From: JAEWWD01 sp964440115
Lineage (GTDB): Bacteria > Bacillota > Clostridia > Christensenellales > CAG-138
DNA: 64,000 nucleotides
Assembly: GCA_964440115.1 (NCBI GenBank)
Contig: CAYTPV010000004.1
Location: 1 to 64,000, forward strand
Direction: 5' to 3'
Of the stretch, positions 58,141-64,000 are shown one piece after another (position 1 is the stretch's first letter; every line of letters starts with the position of its first letter). The position numbers and the translations under genes are program-made. The notes under the pieces are model-generated. The model was given only the letters and a program-made list of their open reading frames with translations, did no database searches and had not been told where the DNA came from.

Positions 58141-58998
58141 TTACTTCTTTTCTACGGGCAGCCATGCCTCGCAGCGGTAATCTGCCGATTGCTGGTCTCC
58201 CTCGAAATACAGCTCAATATCCGGCGCGTTGGCGTATTCGTAACCGGAACTGGGCAGCCATTCGGAAATGATGCGCGATTGCAGCGTCTGTATGGCGGAT
58301 GGCATGGGCCCAACGCAAGTGAATATCGCCCATGTGCAGGCGGGCACGACGTATTCTTCCATGCCCTCCGGAGCCGGCTTGCTGCTTGCGACGGCGATGT
58401 AATAATCGAAATCTTTGCCATCCATGCAGGTGCTCACACCGAGTATTCCGGCGGGCTCTGCATCCATCAGTTCACAAAGCGTGGGAATTGCACCGCTTTG
58501 CGCTGTCTTCTGCCAGAACACGGGGATTTCCGCAAAATTCTGTTCTACATCCACCTTGCAGTGTACTTTCGGGCCAACGATACGGAATGCGTCTTTCTTT
58601 TCAATGCGATAATTCATTTCAGCCTCTCCTTTAATTGTGATTTTAAAGCTGATGGGCGGATAAGCTTTGAGCGTCACGTTCTCCCGCTTCGCGGCGGATG
58701 GGGCAACGCCGTGCACACTCTGGAACGCGCGATTGAACGCGGTGGGGGAGTCATACCCGTATTTGAGTGCCACATCGATCACCCGCGCATCGGTGCTCTG
58801 CAGATCAAACGCAGCGCGGGTCATTTTCCGCCTCCGAACATATTCCGAAAGCGGCACTTCCGCCAAATACGAGAACATCCGCTGAAAGTGGAACGCCGAG
58901 CAGCAGGCCAGCTGTGCCATGCGCGCAAGGTCCGGTCCGTCTTCCAGATGCTCTTCCAATTCGTTCATCGCTTCGTTGAGCCGTTTGAGCCAATCCAT
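58141..58998 (-). CDS. AraC-family regulator with GyrI-like effector domain
   Basis: 285 residues. The AraC double helix-turn-helix comes first (about 5-105: LARMAQLACCSAFHFQRMFS, then ALKYGYDSPTAFNRAFQSVHG). A C-terminal GyrI/BmrR-like ligand-binding domain follows (about 125-285: YRIEKKDAFRIVGPKVHCKV and a closing DIELYFEG). Such proteins sense small hydrophobic or cationic compounds, as Rob and SoxS-like regulators do. The ATG at 58998 has AAGGAG 8 nt upstream; a Met two codons earlier is too close. A target is not evident. Confidence 0.88.
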   Translation of the reverse strand: MDWLKRLNEAMNELEEHLEDGPDLARMAQLACCSAFHFQRMFSYLAEVPLSEYVRRRKMTRAAFDLQSTDARVIDVALKYGYDSPTAFNRAFQSVHGVAPSAAKRENVTLKAYPPISFKITIKGEAEMNYRIEKKDAFRIVGPKVHCKVDVEQNFAEIPVFWQKTAQSGAIPTLCELMDAEPAGILGVSTCMDGKDFDYYIAVASSKPAPEGMEEYVVPACTWAIFTCVGPMPSAIQTLQSRIISEWLPSSGYEYANAPDIELYFEGDQQSADYRCEAWLPVEKK

Positions 58999-59084
58999 AT
59001 CCATCGCTCCTTTACAACCAAAGGATACCGCTTTTCTTATTGTTCGTCCTCGCATTCTGTGCACGCTTTTGCGAGGTGATTCCA

Positions 59085-59273
59085 CTATTGCTTCTTCTTT
59101 TTATTCGCTTCCGTAATGGCCCCTAATACGACGCCCAGTCCGGCACCGATCGCAAGCCAAAGAGCGATGTTATTGAGCAGAGCACCCAGCGCTACGCCGA
59201 CAGCGGCACAAAGCCCAATGGCAGTCCCCATTCCCCAAAACTGAGCCGGTGTTCTTTTGTTGCCCCGTTCCAT
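59085..59273 (-). CDS. Small two-helix membrane protein
   Basis: 62 residues. Two glycine-rich hydrophobic segments (GMGTAIGLCAAVGVALGALL and ALWLAIGAGLGVVLGAI) lie between a short N-terminus and a basic tail (EANKKKKQ). GGAGGTGAAATGCT precedes the ATG. The Gly-rich helices resemble glycine-zipper membrane proteins; the function is unknown. It lies just upstream of the AraC-family gene on the same strand, 86 bp apart. Confidence 0.75.
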   Translation of the reverse strand: MERGNKRTPAQFWGMGTAIGLCAAVGVALGALLNNIALWLAIGAGLGVVLGAITEANKKKKQ

Positions 59274-59455
59274 AGCATTTCACCTCCCTAAATGCACAGA
59301 TTTATTTCAATTACTCTGTATTTACTGTAATGGATGCATATACTCTTCTGCAATATGAAATTCCAAATTCCGTTCTTGCACATCATGTGAGTTAAGCAGT
59401 ATCGTAATTGTATCGTACGGGTTGATTTTTTCAACGAAAGTAAACTTCAAATCCA

Positions 59456-59485
59456 TTGTTTTTGTACTGCCGGCAAGAGTACAAT
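59456..59485 (+). promoter_or_regulatory. Promoter with overlapping operator-like dyad before the XRE regulator
   Basis: TTGTTT (59456-59461), an 18-bp spacer and TACAAT (59480-59485). The spacer and -10 carry a perfect inverted repeat TTGTACT...AGTACAA (59462-59468/59478-59484) with a 9-bp gap, a likely site of autoregulation. Confidence 0.6.
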
Positions 59486-59509
59486 ACAGCCATAAGAGGT
59501 GATTGAAAA

Positions 59510-60628
59510 ATGACAAGGGAAATCAATATTGCAAGCGTGATAGTGAATAAGCGAAGAGAGAAGGGCGTCACGCAGGACGAACTGGCAAACTATATGGGCG
59601 TATCCAAGGCGTCCGTGTCCAAGTGGGAGACGGGGCAGAGCTACCCAGACGTGACATTCCTCCCGCAGCTGGCGGCATATTTCAACATCAGCATCGACGA
59701 GCTGATGAATTACCAGCCGCAGATGGAAAAAGAGGATATCCGCAAGCTGTATCGCAATCTGTGCCAGGATTTCGCACAGAAGCCGTTTGATGAAGTACTC
59801 GAAGTATGCAGAGCCACGATCCATAAGTATTATTCGTGCTTTCCGCTGCTGCTGCAGATGGGTATCCTGCTGTTCAACCATCTTGAGCTTATGAAGGATC
59901 AGGAAAAGGCTGAGGCGCTGCTGCAGGAAATCAAGCCGCTGTTCACCCGCGTGAGGACACAGAGCGACGATGCCTCCGTCATCAGGCAGGCATTGTATAT
60001 GGAGGCATTAAGCTGCATTGCGCTGCGCAACCCGAACGACGCACTGATGCTGCTCGAAAACTCGCTCGAACCCACGCTGCCTCCGGAATCCTTGCTTGCT
60101 TCTGCCTACCAGATGACGGGGCGCATGCAGGAGGCAAAAGAAACGCTGCAGGTCGGCATGTATCAGTGCCTGGTGGAGATGTTCAATTTCCTGCCCGCGT
60201 ACCTCATGCTCAACATCGACAACCCCGAGAAGTTCGATGAAACACTGCGGCGCGGCATAGCGGTCTCTGAAGCGTTTGATATGAAGAAGCTGCATCCGGC
60301 CGTGCTGATAGGGATTTATCTGTCCGCAGCTCAAGGATACTGCATGCAGGGGAATACGGCAAGGGCGCTCGATATGCTTGAAGGCTATACGCAGATTGTA
60401 ACCGGCAACATCTATCCTTTGCGCCTGAAAGGCGACGATTTCTTTGATCTACTGGATCATTGGCTGGGGCAGCTGGATCTGGGTGCAGGTCTGCCGAGGA
60501 GCGAACAGACCATCCGGAAGAGTATGCTGGACGCCGTCGTACTCAATCCGGCATATGCAGTGCTGCAGAGCGACGTAAGATTTGCCCGCATACTTGATAA
60601 ACTTAAAGAAAATGGAGAGAAGCGCTGA
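59510..60628 (+). CDS. XRE-family regulator with a helical-repeat C-terminal part
   Basis: 372 residues. N-terminal HTH_3 domain (about 8-62: IVNKRREKGVTQDELANYMG, then VSKASVSKWETGQSYPDV), followed by a large, all-helical, TPR-like region (about 75-360). This layout is typical of regulators that pair with peptide or transporter genes. The next gene, a CPBP-type membrane protease, starts 32 bp after the stop. AAGAGGTGA precedes the ATG, and a dyad overlaps its promoter. Confidence 0.85.
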   Translation: MTREINIASVIVNKRREKGVTQDELANYMGVSKASVSKWETGQSYPDVTFLPQLAAYFNISIDELMNYQPQMEKEDIRKLYRNLCQDFAQKPFDEVLEVCRATIHKYYSCFPLLLQMGILLFNHLELMKDQEKAEALLQEIKPLFTRVRTQSDDASVIRQALYMEALSCIALRNPNDALMLLENSLEPTLPPESLLASAYQMTGRMQEAKETLQVGMYQCLVEMFNFLPAYLMLNIDNPEKFDETLRRGIAVSEAFDMKKLHPAVLIGIYLSAAQGYCMQGNTARALDMLEGYTQIVTGNIYPLRLKGDDFFDLLDHWLGQLDLGAGLPRSEQTIRKSMLDAVVLNPAYAVLQSDVRFARILDKLKENGEKR

Positions 60629-60659
60629 ATGCGCTAGAAATTTGGGGGGGAATAAAACA

Positions 60660-61574
60660 ATGGAAACAACAAATAAGGCGATCAATCGGCGTCTGATGCT
60701 GTATATCGTATTTACCTTCGTGATCGCATGGATACTATTTCTGATGGGACCCATACTCGGCATTTCGTATGGGACGGGTACATCGATTGTGCTGGTGGCT
60801 GCCGCGATGTTTGCTCCGACGATAGGCAACATACTGACCCGGCTCGTAACCAAAGAGGGCTTTTCCAATATGTATCTGCGCCCGCGATTTAAGGGCAACT
60901 GGAAATACTATGTGCTGTGTTTCTTTGGCCCTGCTGTGATGGTGTTTCTTTGCGGCGTGGTGTATTTCCTTCTCTTCCCCGGATCGTTTGATCCGGCGCT
61001 GACCACACTGCGGGATATGGCGGAAAAGAGCGGTGTGTCCATGTCAGCGGGACAATTGCTTCTGGTAACCATTGCGCAGATCGTGATCATGGGGCCCATT
61101 ATCAATATCATCCCCACGCTTGGAGAGGAGTTGGGATGGAGGGGATACCTGCTGCCCAAACTGCAGCAGAAGTATTCCGATCGCTCTGCGCTGCTGATTA
61201 CCGGCGTTATCTGGGGCGTGTGGCATGCGCCGGTCATCGCGCAGGGGCATAACTACGGTACGGCATATTGGGGATTTCCCTATCTTGGCATACTTGCTAT
61301 GATACTGTTCTGTGTTTCGCTGGGCATTATCGAAGGGTATGTGACCATCAAGCTCAAAAGCGCAATTCCCGCCGCCATGATCCATTCCGCGGTAAATGCG
61401 GGTGCAGGCATTGCATTCTTCCTTGCCAAACCCGGTTTCAACCAGCTGCTTGGGCCTGCGTTCGTAGGTGTGCTGGGCGGCATCCCCCTGATATTGCTTG
61501 CTGTTGTGCTGTATCTGAAGTCAAGTCCGGTAAAATCGTTCGGCATAGCGGATATGCAGATCAAATCTGAGTAG
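60660..61574 (+). CDS. CPBP-family intramembrane metalloprotease
   Basis: 304 residues, about eight membrane helices. The glutamate/arginine motif is LGEELGWRGYLLPKLQ; the second motif with the metal-binding His is GVIWGVWHAPVI. A third His lies in MIHSAVNAGA. Family members act in prenyl-protein-type proteolysis, bacteriocin maturation or self-immunity; no bacteriocin gene is visible here. GGGGGGG-type site before the ATG at 60660. Probably co-transcribed with the XRE regulator. Confidence 0.88.
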   Translation: METTNKAINRRLMLYIVFTFVIAWILFLMGPILGISYGTGTSIVLVAAAMFAPTIGNILTRLVTKEGFSNMYLRPRFKGNWKYYVLCFFGPAVMVFLCGVVYFLLFPGSFDPALTTLRDMAEKSGVSMSAGQLLLVTIAQIVIMGPIINIIPTLGEELGWRGYLLPKLQQKYSDRSALLITGVIWGVWHAPVIAQGHNYGTAYWGFPYLGILAMILFCVSLGIIEGYVTIKLKSAIPAAMIHSAVNAGAGIAFFLAKPGFNQLLGPAFVGVLGGIPLILLAVVLYLKSSPVKSFGIADMQIKSE

Positions 61575-61588
61575 AAACAACTAAAAAT

Positions 61589-61620
61589 AGCGGCAGGATG
61601 GTTGCATCCCGCCGCTTTTT
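61589..61620. terminator. Bidirectional terminator between the CPBP gene and asnS
   Basis: AGCGGC-A-GGATG pairs with CATCC-C-GCCGCT around GTTG, then TTTT. The reverse strand also runs into a T tract. Confidence 0.8.
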
Positions 61621-61631
61621 GTATTATCCGT

Positions 61632-63011
61632 TTACATTTCGAGATATCCGGTCGTTCTCGGGAAGGGCAGCACGTCGCGAATATTTGCTACACCGGTCAG
61701 GTACATCACCAGACGTTCAAAGCCCAGTCCGAACCCGGCATGGAATACGCCGCCGTATTTGCGCAGTTCCAAATACCAGTCATAGGACGAGATATCCATG
61801 TTCAGTTCGTGAATTCTGCGTTCGAGCACATCGAGGCGTTCTTCCCTCTGGCTGCCGCCGATGATCTCGCCCACGCCGGGAACAAGCAGATCCATTGCTG
61901 CGACGGTCTGCTGATCGTCGTTTAACCGCATGTAAAAGGCCTTGATCTTGGCGGGATAATCCGTTACGAACACAGGGCGCTTGAACACCTGCTCGGTCAG
62001 ATACCGTTCGTGCTCGGTCTGCAGGTCGCAGCCCCAATCGACGGGGTACTGGAATTCTGCACCGCTGTTTTTGAGCAGTTCCACCGCTTGTGTGTAGGTA
62101 ACATGCGCAAATTCGCTGTTGACCACATTATCCAGTCGGCCTAAAAGACCCTGATCGATAAACTGGTTGAAGAACGCCATTTCCTGCGGGCAGCGTTCCA
62201 ATACCGTGCGGATGACGTATTTCACCATTGCCTCGGCAACTTCCATATCCCCCGCCAGATCACAGAACGCCATTTCCGGCTCGATCATCCAGAATTCCGC
62301 CGCATGCCGCGCGGTAAACGAATTTTCCGCCCTAAAAGTTGGGCCAAACGTATAGATATCCCCGAACGCGAGCGCATAGGCTTCACCGTAAAGCTGGCCG
62401 CTCACCGTCAGGTTTGCTTCTTTGGTGAAGAAATCCTGCGCAAAATCCACCTTGCCGTCTTGCGTGCGCGGCGGGTTTGCGATATCGAGCGTTGTAACGC
62501 GGAACATTTCACCGGCGCCTTCACAATCGCTGCTTGTCAGAATGGGCGTATGCACATAAACAAACCCGTTCTGCTGGAAAAACTCGTGCACCGCTGCGGC
62601 GGCTACGGACCTGACACGGAACGTGGCCTGAAAGGTATTGGTGCGCGCGCGCAGATGCTGCATTGTGCGCAAATATTCTAAGGTATGACGCTTTTTCTGC
62701 AGCGGATACTCAGGCGGGCATTCGCCGAGCACCTCGATATGCTGCGCCTGTATTTCGAAGGGCTGGGGGGCATCCGGCGTTAATACAAGTACGCCGTTTA
62801 CTCGAACTGAGCAGCCGGTGGAAAGGCCGCGGCCCAGATCACGTTCGTCGCGCGGGAATACGACCTGCACCGGCTTAAAGCTGCTGCCGTCCGCAAGCTC
62901 AATAAAACCTGCCGTCTTTCCTTCACGCACAGTACGCGCCCAACCGCTTACAGTGATATCTCCTGCGAATGATGCGGGGTTTTCCTGCACTTGCGCAAGT
63001 TTGATCCTCAT
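61632..63011 (-). CDS. asnS: Asparaginyl-tRNA synthetase
   Basis: Charges tRNA-Asn. 459 residues. An N-terminal OB-fold anticodon-binding domain (SGWARTVREGKTAGFIELADG) is followed by a class II catalytic core: TFRAENSFTARHAAEFWMIE (motif 2) and GLGFERLVMYLTG with NIRDVLPFPRTTG (motif 3). The Asn form, not Asp, is indicated by its short length and lack of the GAD insertion. A TATACT -10 box lies about 25 bp upstream and AGGAGG precedes the ATG. No T-box leader is seen. Confidence 0.96.
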   Translation of the reverse strand: MRIKLAQVQENPASFAGDITVSGWARTVREGKTAGFIELADGSSFKPVQVVFPRDERDLGRGLSTGCSVRVNGVLVLTPDAPQPFEIQAQHIEVLGECPPEYPLQKKRHTLEYLRTMQHLRARTNTFQATFRVRSVAAAAVHEFFQQNGFVYVHTPILTSSDCEGAGEMFRVTTLDIANPPRTQDGKVDFAQDFFTKEANLTVSGQLYGEAYALAFGDIYTFGPTFRAENSFTARHAAEFWMIEPEMAFCDLAGDMEVAEAMVKYVIRTVLERCPQEMAFFNQFIDQGLLGRLDNVVNSEFAHVTYTQAVELLKNSGAEFQYPVDWGCDLQTEHERYLTEQVFKRPVFVTDYPAKIKAFYMRLNDDQQTVAAMDLLVPGVGEIIGGSQREERLDVLERRIHELNMDISSYDWYLELRKYGGVFHAGFGLGFERLVMYLTGVANIRDVLPFPRTTGYLEM

Positions 63012-63184
63012 CGATCGTTCCTCCTAAGAAGTGCTATAGCAACAGTATACCATAGACCGCTATACGAATGCAGGGGGCATCTGTGTTTTGTAAAAAAGAT
63101 GGGCGAGCAATATGAGCGGACGAGTATGACGGCGCATATATCCGCATAGCCTGTATAGGCAGTACAGGTAAGGGAGCGATGTAC

Positions 63185-64000
63185 ATGAATCCATATATAC
63201 CTACGCTGGTGGTTCGTACACGGCACGCAGTCGCGGCTGTGGAAATGAACGGCGCGCCGGTCGGGGACGCCTCTCCGGATAGGCATCTCGCGCTGCCGCT
63301 TTCAGATAGCGGCGAGTATTATATCGGTATATTTCCGCTGTCCGACGACGAACGCAGGTATTATCCCGTTGTACGCAAGCTGCGGTTTTCAAATGGTGTG
63401 CTGCAATGTGAACACAGCAGCGATGTGGAAGCTTACGCGTGGCCGGGCGGCATCTATGAAGCGGTTTTTGGTCCCGGTGTTTTTCCGACGCAGCCCGAAG
63501 CCGTATTTCCCTACACAATAGATCAGGCGGAATTGCCGGATGGCTGCCTCGCAACATTGTACTATGAAAACGGATTGCGCCTTGCTGTGGAGGATGGCAT
63601 GCGCCTGCGCTATGGCGCCGTGCTGGGGGAAGCACAAAACGGGAAACTGTATCCTTTGCAGAACGGCATGCTCTGTGCTACAGCTGGCTCGCCTGATATT
63701 CCCGGAGGTGAATTGCCGGAACAATATGGGACGGAACTGATTGTGCTGGATAAGGAATACACGGAGCTGCTGCATATTACCGGCAGCGCCGTAGGGTTGG
63801 AAAACAACAACGCTATACGGTTTACCCGGATGGATACGCTGCTGATGCATGAACGAAGGCAAGTATACCGGTTAACGGACGGCAAGTATATTGCCGAAGA
63901 ACCTGCGCTTGGATTTTTCACGCATGCGCCGCGTCATCTGTTATCAACGAAAGAGATATTGCGCGCTTTCTGCGAATCCGTTCGGTATGGCTTGTGGGAC
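63185..64000 (+). CDS. Unrecognised protein, C-terminal part beyond the window
   Basis: An open frame of 272 codons without a stop to the right edge. AGGGAG lies 8 nt before the ATG at 63185 (an ATG two codons earlier is too close). It starts NPYIPTLVVRTRHAVAAVEM; there is no signal peptide. The residues read like beta-rich repeats with short turns (EYYIGIFPLSDDERRYYPVVRKLRFSNG, EAYAWPGGIYEAVFGPGVFP), similar in feel to the DNA-packing or sheath-like protein parts of Firmicutes, but I recognise no family. Downstream extent unknown. Confidence 0.7.
   Translation, partial: MNPYIPTLVVRTRHAVAAVEMNGAPVGDASPDRHLALPLSDSGEYYIGIFPLSDDERRYYPVVRKLRFSNGVLQCEHSSDVEAYAWPGGIYEAVFGPGVFPTQPEAVFPYTIDQAELPDGCLATLYYENGLRLAVEDGMRLRYGAVLGEAQNGKLYPLQNGMLCATAGSPDIPGGELPEQYGTELIVLDKEYTELLHITGSAVGLENNNAIRFTRMDTLLMHERRQVYRLTDGKYIAEEPALGFFTHAPRHLLSTKEILRAFCESVRYGLWD

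Noticed and set aside
59322..59516. 64-codon minus-strand frame before the XRE regulator
   Set aside because: It has no ribosome site, overlaps the XRE promoter and start codon, and shows no recognisable features.

Overview
The window looks like chromosomal DNA from a low-to-mid GC Gram-positive anaerobe of the class Clostridia. The evidence is strong GGAGG-type ribosome binding sites, sigma-A promoters (TTGACA-17-TATAAT type), a type III pantothenate kinase, several ECF transporter S components, an LCP cell-wall protein, RNase R next to SecG, and no outer-membrane genes. I cannot name the genus. Nothing looks like a phage, insertion sequence or CRISPR array.

Left part, 1-15.8 kb, is mostly housekeeping. 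It holds a tRNA-Val cut by the window edge, an LCP protein, an SSB-like protein, a panT-coaX-hom unit (minus strand) and a divergent ruvC-ruvA-ruvB run. After these come a coiled-coil protein, proS, an ECF S component and a metallo-beta-lactamase-fold hydrolase. Then follow single genes: a DUF6506-like protein, an aldo/keto reductase, a molybdopterin-domain lipoprotein, an APC permease and a 57-residue membrane protein.

Middle, 16-34.8 kb: uvrB-uvrA, a nitroreductase, a PAP2 phosphatase and a nine-zinc-ribbon protein on the plus strand. Facing them is the minus-strand run mnmA, pgk-tpiA-gpmI-secG-rnr. A cysteine-rich small membrane protein, a second ECF S component of the same type and an XdhC-like protein with unusual domain order follow.

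The distinctive region is 34.9-53.8 kb, almost all plus strand. It begins with a SorC/LsrR-type regulator preceded by two copies of a 19-bp operator-like repeat. Next is a complete Liv-type ABC importer, an FGGY sugar kinase, two zinc alcohol dehydrogenases, a C_GCAxxG_C_C redox protein, a CoA-disulfide-reductase/rhodanese fusion, a TIM-barrel sugar isomerase/epimerase and a PLP-dependent sulfur-amino-acid lyase. A second SorC regulator then precedes a separate unit with dhaL, dhaK, an lsrF-type thiolase/aldolase, a frameshifted small membrane-protein gene and a small VOC-like protein. The gene set suggests import, phosphorylation, oxidation, isomerisation and cleavage of a small polyol or ketose, coupled to thiol or sulfur chemistry. 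It resembles the AI-2 (Lsr) pathway in logic but not in transporter or full enzyme set. I regard it as the best candidate for an undescribed system here.

Right part, 53.8-64 kb: rtcB, a helical conserved protein, an amino-acid permease with a divergent LysR regulator, an AraC/GyrI-like regulator, a small membrane protein, an XRE regulator with a CPBP protease, asnS, and an unrecognised gene that runs off the right edge.
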